A stretch of DNA of 64,000 nt. Origin: Plectrocnemia conspersa (Eukaryota > Arthropoda > Insecta > Trichoptera > Polycentropodidae). The notes below the pieces were generated by a model. That model was not told the DNA's origin and searched no databases. It saw only the letters and a program-made list of their open reading frames with translations. Below, piece by piece: positions 1 through 12,960 of this stretch (its first letter is position 1; every line of letters starts with the position of its first letter). A program made the position numbers and the translations under genes. The stretch covers positions 62,001 to 126,000 of the forward strand of contig VTFK01000435.1 in the NCBI GenBank assembly GCA_009617715.1, written 5' to 3'.

Positions 1-315
1 CATAAAATATGATTTCTGAAAATATGAGGCCCGGAATCATTGTTTTCCTAGGGCACAGGTTCGCTCTCAGTGGCCCTAAATAGACATATAATATTTATAT
101 TATTGGAAATACAATGTCACTGACATGTGCTAGTGAAATTATATGCTGCACGAAACTGTTATTTGAGAGGCGTGAAACGTTCAATACGGGCCTTTTTTAA
201 AAACGGTGTTAAATAATTATTAGAATAATGATTATTATTCTACAGAATATTTTGTTTCTCTTTTTTGAAATAGTACATGGACTGTACAATTTTATTCTAA
301 AACTACTTTAATATA
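1..315. other. AT-rich DNA, no gene seen
   Basis: Non-coding AT-rich sequence with short homopolymer runs. No reading frame, inverted repeat or recognisable element was found. Confidence 0.5.
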
Positions 316-560
316 TTAACCCTTTGAACGCGTTAACAAAAATAATATTTTATGGTTTTTTTTTTTGAAAATGCAAATTTTACCTTGATACTGTGTTTAA
401 ATGTTTTGATTTTTTAATTTTTATTCATTTAAAATGATATTTTATGTTTATTCACAAAAAAAGTTTTTTCTTGAAAAGCATTTTTTTTACTGATTTTTGC
501 GTAAAGAGATAAAAAAATTAATTGGGCGACTATAGTCGCTTTCCGCGTTCAAAGGGTTAA
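316..560. mobile_element. piggyBac-type MITE with TTAA target duplication
   Basis: The element starts TTAA-CCCTTTGAACGCG (316-332) and ends CGCGTTCAAAGGG-TTAA (544-560). This gives a perfect 13-bp terminal inverted repeat flanked by TTAA on both sides. A TTAA duplication with a CCC... terminus is the signature of the piggyBac superfamily. The 237-bp interior is AT-rich with no coding capacity, so the element is non-autonomous and needs a transposase from elsewhere. The perfect termini suggest a fairly young insertion. Strand is undefined because the ends are symmetrical. Confidence 0.88.
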
Positions 561-696
561 GGCCAAACTATCATAAATTAAGGCCAAGATGTTCAAACCT
601 CAACCTAACCTAAACAAACTGACGAAACCCAACTTTGGTTTTGTTAATTCAAAAGAATGATAACTAAGTGTTTTTGAGCTTATAATGAATCTAGTT

Positions 697-1338
697 GGGC
701 ACTACATACGCACTGTCGGCTAGCTGCCGGCGACTAGCCGCCCGGCGACTGTACTTTATATGGTTTTAAATGGGTGCATACGCACGCAGGCGCCGAATCG
801 CCGGAGCGTCAGGCGCGATCCTGTGCAGGGGTGATGCACAGGCGACTTGCCTGTCGCGGCAACCTATAAAAGCATGGGTTTAGATGAGTGCATTCGCACG
901 AGGAGCGACTTTCGAGGCGACTTATACATCATTCACACAAAATGGCTTCGACACAGAAAAGCTCACCGTAGAAATTGAATCCCGAATCGGTTACAATAAT
1001 TTTATATGAATATTGATTACGAAAAAAAAATATTGTGAAATAATATGTATAATTATATTATATTATTTCTTGCTTCTCAATTTAAATTAATTTTATTAAC
1101 ATAATACAGATACATTTATAATTGCATTTGGGAAACAAAAGCGTTTCATACAGGGAAATTCAATATTATATTGAAAATAAAATAATATTTTTTTCTCTTT
1201 AAAATTAATATTGCAATTTCTTCGCGAATGTACTACCCGACCTCGAGTCGCTCGGCTTAGCCGCCTAGCCTAGCTACTTGCGTTTTTGAGCCGGCGGTCC
1301 CTAGTCGCCGGCGGCTAGCCGACAGTGCGTATGGGCCC
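697..1338 (+). mobile_element. 642-bp non-autonomous DNA transposon with ~40-bp inverted repeats
   Basis: The left end, from GGGCAC at 697, and the reverse complement of the right end, ending GGGCCC at 1338, share CATACGCACTGTCGGCTAGC and continue into a CCGGCGACTAG block. This makes a GC-rich inverted repeat of about 40 bp with few mismatches. Inside, two diverged copies of a TGCATWCGCACG motif lie near 776 and 890. A TATAAAAG (866-873) is followed by an ATG at 942 that opens only nine codons (MASTQKSSP) before a stop. This looks like the promoter and first codons of a lost transposase gene. The termini resemble PIF/Harbinger elements, but the flanks (GTT left, TAA right) do not give a clean 3-bp duplication, so the superfamily is uncertain. 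Confidence 0.82.
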
Positions 1339-1736
1339 TAAACAGCAAATGGGCGTGTTTCAGCTGTTAAATTGAGTTGTAATGACAAAAGTTTTTTTGT
1401 CTAGCCAGTTGGTTATTTATTTTTCATAATATTTATAACGTAACTTTTACTATACATACGTATTAATATTTTAAACGAGTGACCTTGGCGTTAACAGTGC
1501 AGTTTGATGCACTCAAAGCAGCAATAAATAAATAATATATTCATAAAAAAATATTTGTATAACGAATTTTAAATGTAGATTTCTACATAAACTTAAATAT
1601 ATAACAATTTATTGGTTTTATAACAGTACTAGTTATTAAAAATAATATAATGTTATTTATTATACCATGTGTCTTACCTTTGTAATTATTTCAGTCAAGC
1701 CATAAATATTCATGTATTTTTATCACATTGAATATT
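1339..1736. other. AT-rich DNA, no gene seen
   Basis: Flank of the inverted-repeat element. Non-coding; nothing recognised. Confidence 0.45.
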
Positions 1737-2180
1737 ATGTCGCCACTTTTCACTCTTTTTCACTCCTTCCCATACTGTGCCGCTGCTTTGTTGATTTTTT
1801 ATCGGAGCTTGTTACAACAAGAACTTTTTATCGGTGCCTTTAAATTACAAATTATGATCGATGTGGTACAGCCTGAACGCTCGCTAATAAATTGTCGGTT
1901 TTAATATTGACGAAGCACTCGAGCGTTGTGTTTTGTCCGCCGTTAATCTAAATAAATGCTTTCATTTCGTACGGATTAAATATTATTAATTGGCTGTACG
2001 CGTGCACACATTAATATTACAATAATGATACAACAATGGGGTTATTCCCAATGTAACACCGGCCAATAATTCGGTTAATCTACCCGTTGAAAATTGACCG
2101 ATTTATATATTTTTCCTGCAGTACAGCTTTTTACTGGCCGGTAAATAACTTTAGGGAATTATCTGCTATAGAAACAAACG
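1737..2180. other. GC-richer island, candidate regulatory DNA
   Basis: Clearly less AT-rich than its surroundings and without a credible reading frame. It holds ATTAATT homeodomain-type cores, a GGCCAATAATT box near 2063 and a near-palindrome around TTTACTGGCCGGTAAA (2131-2146). A conserved non-coding element is plausible, but this rests on composition only. Confidence 0.3.
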
Positions 2181-2980
2181 CTTTCAATACACATATTTTT
2201 TAAAAGACAATTTTTTTCTTACTATCAATCGCTATGCAATTTTGAACCGATATTTTGTCGCAAATTAAAATTTTAGGAAGCGCTGGTATAGCAGATACTC
2301 TCTTATTTGTGTGTGGTTCGCTTCGTTTTCGGACAAAGTTTTAATTTTGCACTCAACGAGTCGTGAGTTATGTGTATTATGTAAAGTTGCAACGTTGTTT
2401 CTGTTATGTGTGTGTATGTGGCTTAACTGAGAGACGATATGTTTCGTTTGGCTTGGGAAAATAATGCCAACGTTTGCAAGATATCGCATAAAGATACGCC
2501 AGTGCAGTGTTTTGCGTGATTTATTGACAGTAAAAATGTTTTGGTTAAAATTACATTAAAAAATATGCACTGTGTAGTTGACATTCGTTTTATTTAATTT
2601 TTAAGCAATGCTATAATAAATCGTTTTTATTAATATTTTTTAAAATTTAAAACGATTGAAACATTGACTGTCAGTGTATTTATTGTCATATTTAAACATT
2701 GGAAAAAACCCTCCATAATTCCAGGAGCTTCCTAAATTCATTAAAGTATGAGTCTCGATTACCGAAATTGAAAAATGTGCTGAAAATTAGATTCACTATT
2801 TACTACAGTACTACGCATGCGCTTTTTGAAATAACTTTGACCAGTTAAAAATTCAGTTGTCTTATTATGTTTATTTTTTATTATGAAGCATAGTCAAATC
2901 TTTAAAGAATCTCATATCCTTATCTTCGGTTCATTCATTAAACATATTAAAAAATCATAGTAAAAGTTACACGATCCCAG
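2181..2980. other. AT-rich DNA, no gene seen
   Basis: The only frame is a 74-codon - strand stretch (2265-2489) with no domain or membrane segment, which is best treated as chance. Nothing else recognised. Confidence 0.4.
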
Positions 2981-3380
2981 ATGCTCTTCTTCTGGAATAG
3001 ATGCCCGCCGCCCCGCATTAAATAGATTATTCAATTACGACTCGTATTTGTTCTCGAGATTAATTCGTACAAAGCGAGCATACGTAGGTACGGTAGGCAG
3101 TATGTAAAACGAATAAATAGATTACGCGTTTTCCGTAACATCGAGCGTAGCTCGAGCGCGCACCAGTTAATCCATCACGGCGAAGAGCTTATTTTGAATA
3201 TTCACAATCCAATTTCCTCGTGAATTTTGATTTCATAACAATATTTAAAATAGGCCCTCAAAAAGCGGCTGCTATTTTTCTCCTTTTTTTCATTATATAT
3301 GTGTATATGGAAACAATATTATTTAGAGCAGAGGCGAAAGAGCGGCGATTACGCCCACGGGCGTCAAATGAAACGGACGA
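2981..3380. other. GC-richer island, candidate regulatory DNA
   Basis: Contains GCCCGCCGCCCCGC, several CTCGAG-type boxes and short TTAATT/ATTA cores. No reading frame of note. Composition stands out from the AT-rich flanks; function is unknown. Confidence 0.28.
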
Positions 3381-3712
3381 CCGGGTAAATATTGTATAAA
3401 TATTGCGACTGTAAAAAAAATTCAAGATAAACAAAAATATAGTGGCGGCGGATATCAAAATAGATGATATATATATATTTGTATTTTTAAACCGGACACG
3501 TATCCGTTAAAACTACGGAAGAAGTAACATAGATTAGTTATGCCTATTATACCAATAGTTTTTTATGTTTGATAATATTTTTTACCAACATATTTTTTTT
3601 CATTGCAAAAAGAAAATTTAATACAAGTCTTCCTATAAAAGGAATTGGTTTTGTATAACGTTTACTACGTATAATATTATTATTTATTGATAGAACTACA
3701 AAAGCTGTCGAT

Positions 3713-4112
3713 CCCTCACTACTGAAAGGTACCGTAGCTAACGTGTGTGTGTATACCGGACGCTACACTTTTTGGGTTTTAAATTTTTATTTTTGATTTG
3801 ATCTGATATTTTGAATGTATATATACTTTCCAATAACTCACATGTACGTCCCAGTTTTTGAAATTTTAAGGTATTTTTTTGGTACATACATAGTGATTAT
3901 TTAAAAGTTAATTAATACAGTAATTCAAATTCAAACACCTAAATATAAATGGAAATTTAGATGAGTTAAGAAAAAATATATATATATATATTTTTTTTTT
4001 AATATTTTAAAATTATCTTTTATAAATTTATACGATCTAGCTTTAACTCTCACTATCGTGAGGTACCGCAGCTAGTGAGTGTACGAATACCGGAACCTCA
4101 ACTTTTTTAGTT
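3713..4112. repeat. Two diverged direct repeats 334 bp apart
   Basis: Blocks at 3713-3780 and 4047-4112 share CTCACTA, GGTACCGYAGCTA, GTGTG/GTGAGTGT and ATACCGGA in the same order and spacing. The shared GGTACC sites lie 334 bp apart (3728 and 4062). AT-rich sequence fills the interval. They could be two monomers of an old tandem repeat or a duplicated regulatory block. No similar block was noticed elsewhere in the window. Confidence 0.6.
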
Positions 4113-4484
4113 ATAAATAGTTTATAGATTTGATTTCTTGCCTTAACTAATGTGTTTTAGTATTTATTACTTCACCTTAAATAATATAACCATTGTGAAG
4201 CTGTGTGCTATCTTTTAATAAAAAGTATAGATTGAATGTCAAGATTCACTACACTGCACATTTTTGTTTTTATTAACTGCTAATTTTAAACCGTGAAATG
4301 TTGCTTAATCCATTATTTAAAACCAAACTAAAATTTATCCTTTACTGTTAAATTTCACACGTGCGCGTTTGATAGATATGCTGTTGATCTAAGCACAGTT
4401 TAGACACGAAAAATTAAGATTTTTTCATCTACTGAATAATGAAGTTATACATGTAGACAAGAGGCAAACAATATTTATTTGCCA

Positions 4485-4582
4485 ATTATATATACGCTTA
4501 TAGTTTATAATTAATATGATGGATGTTACTAATTTACTCAGTAGTTGTTGATTGTGTTTATCCCGTTGTAACGTATTGGGCT
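4485..4582. repeat. Dispersed repeat E, copy 1
   Basis: TAGTTTATAATTAATAT (4501-4517) followed by a GTTGTTGATTGTGTTTA block and GTTGTAACG matches the copy at 40.53-40.65 kb in the same order. Part of it matches 26.17-26.23 kb, and the reverse complement matches 16.43 and 34.22 kb. The class is unknown; it may be a MITE or SINE. Confidence 0.45.
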
Positions 4583-4599
4583 AAAGTTAATCTTGCTGC

Positions 4600-6050
4600 A
4601 ATATATTATTTACAAAAAAAAAATAATAAATTTTGTTGATCATTATTGCGCATAAATACAGAAAATATAAAATTAGCTTTTGATTAATAAAAATAAACGG
4701 TAATCATTTAAATAACTACTGAATAAAATACATTTTCATTTCTACTCAGTATTCAGTATGTAATAATTTCGTGATTATTTATGTATAAAAATGCTATTAA
4801 GAAGAAATTGCATATTTTAATATTATACTTATGTATTGTACAAATAATATTTATTATGGAATTTTAAAAAATAATTCATTTTTTATTTTAAATTGATTAC
4901 GAAAGATGAAGAGTTCCATTTTAAATATTATTAATATTTATATTTAAATGTTATAATTATAAGAATTATTTCTTACAATAACGATGACACAATAAATAAT
5001 ATCTATAAAAACTCAGACGGTTACGTATGTATTAAAACATTTAAATGGTAATATATATTTTAAACTAATAAATATTACATTAGAAACATAGTATCGCATT
5101 TGTAATGTGTATTTAAATAATTTTTCAGTACTTGAAACTAATAAAAAATTCACTTTAAATACATATTTTATATATTAGTTTAAAAAAATCAACCCTTAAC
5201 AAATATCACGTATTATCAGCAAATAATTAAAATATACTCAAATCACACTTCTCATTTATCATTAAAATATACTCAAATTACACTTCTCTGTTAACTATAT
5301 TTTTTTTGGTACAAATAAATGGGAAAGTCTAAAATTAAAATACAGCAATAAATTAATTTAGGTTGTTTATATTTTATATAAATAATTAATATTTTTATCC
5401 AAATTAACTTAATCTAATATTTTTAGAAGCATCTGTTTCAAACAATATCTATTAATTATTTTATTATTTTCTATATTTTTAATCATTCATTAAATCACAA
5501 CGTACTTGTGTTTTGACTAAACTAAAACACACGTTTTTTATATAAATAAATACATTATATTTAGTATAATTTTCTATATAAAATATCGTTGAAAAAACAA
5601 ATAGTTATCTAGGATATTGAAAAAAAGCAAAATAAATTCATTGTTCTAACTAATATACCATTAGTAGATATCTATCAAACCATCAAAATATACCATCAAA
5701 CAAATTGCCCCCAAAATTTACGATAGCAAATTTTCTACCAGATAAACATTTTTTAAAGAATTGCATGTTATATGGATTTAGATCTGAATTTAGGATCAGT
5801 AAAATAAAAATTATTATTCAATGTGATTTTTTTTTATTTTTCGTAAAAACTCGACTCATACGACTTGATAGTAATAAATAGAAATATGTATATTACATGT
5901 TTAATTATGCTCAGTTCATGGAAATTTATGTTACATAATATTAAAATAGAATATCTTTCATGAAAATACACTTTAATATTGTGTGCAATTTGTTTTTAAT
6001 AAGCTACCCAGAGGAATAAATTTTTATTGTTATTATATATTACATTTTTT
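4600..6050. other. AT-rich desert
   Basis: Very AT-rich with many poly-A/T runs. Both strands are dense with stop codons. No element ends or conserved blocks recognised. Confidence 0.5.
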
Positions 6051-6054
6051 TATT

Positions 6055-6620
6055 GTGTCGGATTTCATCTTGGCCTCATTATGCCTGCTCCCAGTTTCGT
6101 AAAATGTCGGATTCTGCGTCGAATTCGTATTGTGAAATTCGATATAAATTATCTTTGAGTATTCCCGGGTATATACTGTAGTGGAAGTAGAAAAAAGGGT
6201 TTCTTTTATATTGAACTTGATAGGAACGATCTGTAGTGGGCAACGGCTTTTATTTGGCGAAAGAACTTATTTTGTTGGAGGACCCTCGAAGGCTATTCGA
6301 TGAAATTCTACAAAGTAAAAATCAAGTGAAAAAATAGTAGAATGAAGAAAAATCTGGAAAATAACGCGTATTAACTTTTCATTAAGTGTCAAGCGAGAGA
6401 CCAGGGGCGTTGGGAAATTATTGATTTTTACTAGCCGAGCGATTTCAATTATGTGAATAATAGACATCTTACGTTTTTTCTTATTGCTTTTTTTCTTGTT
6501 GCAGGTACGTCGAATTTCAAAGCTTTATTACCGCTTTAACAATGATTATCAGAAGTGTTGAAACGCGTGTGAAATTCGAAACTTTTCACACGTGTCGTGT
6601 AAGTATTCCTTTTGAGTGAA
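6055..6620. other. GC-richer island, candidate regulatory DNA
   Basis: Less AT-rich than its flanks, with repeated GTCGAATT-type words (near 6118 and 6509) and TTCACACGTG-type sequence near 6585. A 66-codon - strand frame (6267-6467) shows no domain and is probably chance. Confidence 0.25.
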
Positions 6621-7380
6621 CTTTTATTGCCTTTTATGATTGAAATTTTATAGCTTTTATTATGAATAGGAATTTTGCATGGTATATTTATGTGAAATTT
6701 TATTATAATAATTTAATATAATATTTTATGAAATAATAAAAAATCACACAATAATTGCTATTTAAATTATTTATTTATTCTAGTATATTTAATAATTCTT
6801 CTTTAAATTAAAATTTTTTTTTTTCTGCATTTAGTTTTCATATTATATGTAGCAATTTCAAGTTTCTTAAACGGTAGTACTATTTGAAAATTTAACGCTA
6901 CGCTGTTTTTTGTGAAAATATGCTTTTTTTAAAAAATGTTAAATTAGTTGGATATCAAAATATGATTTATTTTAATAAATTATATTAATATAAATTTAGT
7001 AAAATTTTATTAAATTGTACAAGCTTAGGATTTTATGATAAAATGTGATTTTTTATTTATTGTTTTTGTATAAATATTTAATTAAAATTAAATTGAATTT
7101 CTGAGACACAATGATAAACATATTAACCGTATTATATAGACAGACAGACAGACGTTAGGGTTTTATTATATAAATATTTATCACGATTTTTTATATTTGT
7201 TAGTGCAGTGTTTCAAAAGCTTTTACATTGCCGTTTGTGTTGTAATAAACCTATTTTTTACATCCAATCCTTACACACATTTCGCAAAATTTTATCGTCT
7301 CCGACACAGCCGAATAGTAAAAACGTGTTGCCGATCATCTGTCGTTTTCTCTATATTATACGCCGTTTACTGCAAAACCT
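6620..7380. other. AT-rich DNA with a short GACA microsatellite
   Basis: Mostly AT-rich and non-coding. A short (GACA)n tract sits at about 7138-7155. Two overlapping + strand frames near 7.2 kb have no recognisable product. Confidence 0.4.
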
Positions 7381-8180
7381 CGTCCGTTTTATGACTTACT
7401 CACGGTGTTGAATTAACAATGAAGGGGCTCCGCGGCTCGTTAAACTGTGGCGCGCGACGCCGACAACTTTTCATAAAGATTAGACGACTTTCGGCCCTTT
7501 TTGGCATTCAGGGCAGGTTATTTATTGTTCATTGATTCGTCGATCTTTCTTTCTCTTCACCCTTCTTCGATTTTCTTTCTCAGGGAAAAGTTTTCCTTTC
7601 GCGGAAAATTGTTTTAGTTCGAGCGCTGAACATTGATTGAGTAGTTCGCGGCGGAGGGAGATCGACACTCTTCGGTTGGGAATGTTAATTCTGTTTGGCG
7701 CCGAAGGGTTTAACTCTGAAAAACTATCCATAGCGTATATTATTAAAAAAAACTATTAATATAATTTAATAAATGTCTCCTTAATATTTTATTATTTATC
7801 TTTATGACACTTTTGCAATATAATAAGGTTTAAATCTTAAACCATTGAAATGGGATTTATAGCTCTTCGAATAAACAAAACAAGAATAAACCGGCATTAA
7901 AAGGGTTAAGGGGGGCCTTAGTAAATCGACGAACATGACACAGACACACACTAGGGATTTTCGAAGATATATAGGGCAAATATTTGAATCTTCGATCGAC
8001 TCCTTGGCGATACAAAAAGGGAGTGTTGATATAGAAGGATGCTGTGGTGGAGCCGTATCGTTGTTCTTTGCAATTAGTTCCGAGAGCGTATTTCACAATG
8101 ACGATTTAGTACTTGTTTGCAATTTAAATTTATTTACTGAGACTCTCACAGTTATTTTGTTGCGTGTGTATATGTTCAAA
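7381..8180. other. GC-richer island, candidate regulatory DNA
   Basis: Two GC-richer patches (about 7420-7740 and 7900-8100) separated by AT-rich sequence. Frames of 69-82 codons overlap on both strands, but none has a domain, signal peptide or start context that would favour it. Confidence 0.28.
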
Positions 8181-10240
8181 TAGATTATTCTGGAAACAAT
8201 AAGATCGGATTTATTTGGATTAATTGGAAGTTTAAAATTAAATATATTTAATTCGACATTACTAAAATTTTCTGGGACATTTTTAAAATACATATATTGT
8301 AAAAATTGTGTGAATTTATTAACAATTATATAAATAATTTAGATTATAATTAAAACGTATGTAAAAATGGCACTTATAACATATAAATTGTAAGATAGAT
8401 ATAATATTAAAATTTATTTCAATATTATCTTAAATCTATATTTAATACTTCAAATATTTTTTTAACTTTATTAATTTACAAAATTTTAATCTTGATTAAG
8501 ACTATTATCTGATATATATTTCATAACTAATTTACTTACAAAATGTAGTGAAAAGTATTTCTCACAGAGTTTTTGTGTATCCAGATGTTTATGAATACAT
8601 TTAAAAGATTGTTTTATTTTAAACTTTTATCTAATTTAAATTTCATAGCAATTTTTTTTACAAAAGGTAGAAAGAAAATATTCTTGCTCCTTTATTCATT
8701 GTTAATATCTGTCAATTTTTTTACAAAATTACATCTTTAGCTTTATAAACATTCTACATAAACATACATCTATGTAGAATGTTTCTCATTCACGACCTGC
8801 TTTTTAAAACTAAAGGTTGTTTACTAATCTTTAAGAATAGCAAAAGAGGTAAAAAATATATTTAAATAAATACTCAAATATATTTTATTAATCTTAGAAT
8901 TTTTAAAACGTTTATATAAATTAAAAAATTAATTTTACAAACATAAAATATATATTACTGATATATAACCATTTTCGTGTTTACAACTATTTAATAGATA
9001 CATATTTAATGCTAGATTTCTATCTGTTTTCACTGAAGAGGTGGTGGCAAAGTTTTTGTCATATAATAGCCTCTGTTTCATTTTGGTTACTTATACAATA
9101 GTTTTTCACATATGTAAATATGAATTCAAGTTATAAAAAAATTTTTGATATTGATCTGTATCGTCAGCTCACATAGATAAACACGTATCTTTAAATTTTA
9201 GGAGATTTTTACTTCAAAAGATGATTAGGATTTGTTGTAAACACGCGTTTCAATTACAATTAAAAATAATTATTCCTTTAAGGAAAGCTTCAATAATAAT
9301 ACATAGCAATTTGCTTATTAAGAATTTCAATTGTAACTTTTACATGACCAATATTAATAGTAATTATTTTACATGCTGTATTTTGTGTTGAGAATTTAAG
9401 TCACTGATACTTACCTAGTGTAAAATGCTATTACGATTCATTTACCTTTTAAATAGAGTTATTTTATACATATTTTTTATTTGTTAGTATACACCTGAGA
9501 GTGAGTAAATTTTCCATATTTCTATTGTTATGAATTTAAAATTATTTTATATGGCATTTATAGTAAATTATAGAAAAAATCATTGATTCTCACTTCGATT
9601 TATTTTACTACTTTTTTATATAAGTATGTTTCAATAATTTATTTTAACACTTTTCTATAAAAAATACCGTTAATTTTTTTTTTGTATATTATTCGACTTT
9701 TGTGGATTTTTATTTATATCACTTCAGAGGCTTTAAGTATTTTATACAAAATTAATATAAAATATATTTTATAATGGTAATTTATTTTGTATCTTTAATT
9801 ATTGGTATTATTGTCTATATAAATCTTTTACATTAATTAAAATTAAAAAATATTAAATAATTATATTGAATTTTATTTATTATTTATTCAGTTATATATG
9901 TAAATATATACCTACCAAGTGTCCCTTAAAACAGTAAAGGATTGACCGCCGTACAAGTACGGCGATTCTCCCCAAATGGTTTATAATTGAAATGCTAAAA
10001 TGATATGTACATACAAATATTGTTGTTCTGAATGTCACTGATTCACTAAGTTTTTGTGAAATTGTAATCGAAATCAGTTCTTGCTTTTTTTTAAATTAAA
10101 AACATGCGACAACTTTGCGTAGTATGCGTCCCAATAAAAATCATTCATTTTTTGCAGAAACTGTATTATATGCTTTATTAAAAACAATAGTATTTCTCAT
10201 ATATTAAATATATGATTTCCTGCTTTATGTTATCTAATTT
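8181..10240. other. AT-rich desert with two small perfect hairpins
   Basis: No gene seen. There are two short perfect inverted repeats: 8750-8781 (11-bp arms CATTCTACATA/TATGTAGAATG, 10-base loop) and 9947-9964 (arms CGCCGTAC/GTACGGCG, 2-base loop). The second is a GC-rich patch in otherwise AT-rich DNA. Confidence 0.5.
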
Positions 10241-10620
10241 AACGTATCCTGTAGCTATCAGTTATGTGACCGACATAGTTTGCGTATACCTCTGTCATTT
10301 GTGACACACCAACAATGACGTCTCACATGTCTATACGCAACCACCTCGTTTGTGTATAAAGTACGTTCGTATATTGTATATTCAAAGCAAGCACCCTAAA
10401 CACTTGATACACAAAGAGCGCGACGAGAGACAAAAACAACAGGATTCAATCTAATCTCGGCTATAAAGTCGAAACGCCGGATTAATTCAACAGTCATCGA
10501 GGGTCATTAATTAAAGGCGCAATTCAGTTTGAGTGCTTCCACTCTCGAGAGCCACCCTCAGCTCGGTTTTATTACTGTTGCCGTTAAAAGAGAGGCATAA
10601 ATGCAAAAATGGCGTATTGG
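10241..10620. other. GC-richer island, candidate regulatory DNA
   Basis: Begins with a spaced inverted pair, TTGCGTATA (about 10279) and TATACGCAA (about 10332). It continues into a GC-richer block with CATTAATTAAAGG and CTCTCGAGAG. No reading frame of note. Confidence 0.28.
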
Positions 10621-10779
10621 ACATGCAAAACTTCAGTGTCCATTACTGATTTAATGTCATATTCTGATGGATGTGATCAAATGAATAAGACTTTGCCTGA
10701 AACAGGTGGCAGCTTTGATAGTGACCAGTCATTAGTCTATAGCTAGCAAAATAATTATAATTTTAATTTAAAATATCAG

Positions 10780-11110
10780 TTTTGGGTCTTGGATACCGAA
10801 GTAAAAGAAACAAAATATAATATCGGAGAGTACAGACCCTCGGTGACACGCCATATAAAGTTGTAGTCGGCGAGGCGCGCTCTGTTGTCGTCTTCTTAAA
10901 AAGAAAATGGAATTGACTCCTTTCTAGCCTTAAAAAATGGTCTTATTTCGCGAATTTAGCTCTGAAGTCTGCAGTTTCCTATGAGTGTTAAAAAGGGATG
11001 CCTCATATGTGGGCCCGACCGGCCAAGGATGAAGCGTCAGCGTCAAATCGCGGGCGGAGTCTTCTTTTGGCTGGCCAAATTTCACACAGTATTTCCTACC
11101 TAAAATAAGA
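10780..11110. other. GC-richer island, candidate regulatory DNA
   Basis: Contains GGCGAGGCGCGC, GTGGGCCCGACCGGCC and AATCGCGGGCGGAG within AT-rich DNA. No convincing frame. Function unknown. Confidence 0.28.
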
Positions 11111-11499
11111 ATATCTAATCCTTCTAGAATTTTTTTTTAAATAAGTGTAATCTAAGTTATTGTTTTCTAATTAGTGGTAGATATTTGTTAATATATAATA
11201 TAAACAAATCTTGAATACTTTTTTTTTACAAAGAATTTTATTTTTGGGAGCAATTATTTTACGTAAAATAAAAAAAAAACATCATTTCATATTTAAGATA
11301 TGTATTTATATTAAGAATACTCAGCTTTAAATATTTATCCATAATACAACTAAATTATATTAGCTTTACTAAAACTTCCAATTTGATCTAAAAGTTATAT
11401 TTATCAGATAGTCTCAAGGATAACTAATATATACATATATGATTCACATATGTATATACTAGAAATATTTAGAGAACCTTTAAAATAAACACAACACAA

Positions 11500-12000
11500 T
11501 GTTATTGCACCCAAGGGGTGTGGGTTAAACTCGCTTAAGAATAAATTTACGTGGTATATTATTTTAGGGAATTTTTCCTACCCCTTTGTGTGGTGTCATT
11601 GTCCGAGATTCGAGCGTTAAAAAGTTGCATCGTTTAGCGGCGCCATAATTACGCTATTTTTCCACAGTTCGTGCCGTGGTGTCGTTTGTGCGACCACTCT
11701 TAATGCGGCCGCAACAATTGCAGGTTAACTTCGTTATGCGTCCTTAATGGACCGCAATTAAAATTTTACGACCGTGCGTCCCTTTGTTTTGGAGAACAGC
11801 CAGAGGTCGCAAAAAATCAATAAAAGAGAATGTGGAAGATTAAAAAATATAGTTAGGAAAATATCTCGTAGAAAGCAATCGTCTCTAAAAATCGAGTTAA
11901 TCTCTAGATTTAAGACGCGAAGTGGGAAGCGGCTGCTTTTTTTGGTATTCTTGGTCAATTCTCGGTGTAGCTTAGATCGAAAGTATCTGTCGAAATAGCT
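11500..12000. other. GC-richer island, candidate regulatory DNA
   Basis: Contains GCGGCGCCATAATTACGC and GCGGCCGCAACAATTG, with homeodomain-type TAATTA cores. Overlapping frames on both strands (11774-11998 + and 11758-12015 -) mirror each other, which suggests chance openness in a stop-poor stretch. Confidence 0.28.
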
Positions 12001-12960
12001 AAATGTACTAGTCAATATAAGGGACGTTCTTTTTCTCTGCCTACTCTTGATGCTTAGATTAATTGTGTCTTGATATTTTCTGCTGTATTTCTTACAATAT
12101 TTTTTAAAGTTTGAACAGATAGAGACTTAGCAGCGCTGCAATTGAGCTTGTAAATGCAATTTTTAAAGACACTACAGACTTTGTTTATGTTATGTTTAGG
12201 GTTTTAATTTATTTAATCACCAACGTTGGCGAAACGAACGCAATAATTTGACAAGCCGTAAAGACCGATAAATATTCGTTGTATTACGCTTTTAACACAT
12301 ATTTTCAATAATTATTTTCTTTTTATATTTTAATTTTATTAATTTATGACAATAGTTTTTGATGACACAGTTATATCTTAAATTAATGGTTTAAAATACA
12401 TTTTTTTTAGTCTATCTTATCTAAAAAAGCAGAGCTGTGCTTAATTACTCACAATAGAAGATATGTGATATATGTAAATGTGAGCTTATATTTTTTATTA
12501 AGAATAAATAATTCATACGTCATATTAAAAGTTATTGCTGATTTCGTTTTTTAAATTTAGTTGGTTTTTATGATTTATCATATAATCCAACTTTACTTAA
12601 TCGTTTGAAATAACGTATTTATTTTGCTTATGATATGAAAAAATATTGTATAAAGGGATAATTAAGGATAAGCCCTTCTATTCAAATTTGATGCCAAAGT
12701 ATTATGTATATATATTTAAAATATATAATAATAGACCCTTGAATATTCGAGATTATAGGGCAAAATATAATTCTGGTTAATCACCATTCATCGTAATACG
12801 ATTAGATTAATTAAATTAGCGCGCTTAGATCGTGTTCGTAAAATCGACTTAAATTTAATTGAGTTTAATTAAAACAATTATCAAAGCTATGTCAATTATT
12901 TACATATTTATTTTGCATAACAGGTATTAAGTATCTGATTTTGTAATATAATATATAATA
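12000..12960. other. AT-rich DNA, no gene seen
   Basis: Non-coding and AT-rich. Nothing recognised. Confidence 0.45.

Noticed and set aside
596..622. CCTAACCTAA words (also near 62901) as insect telomeric repeat
   Set aside because: Only two units; no array.
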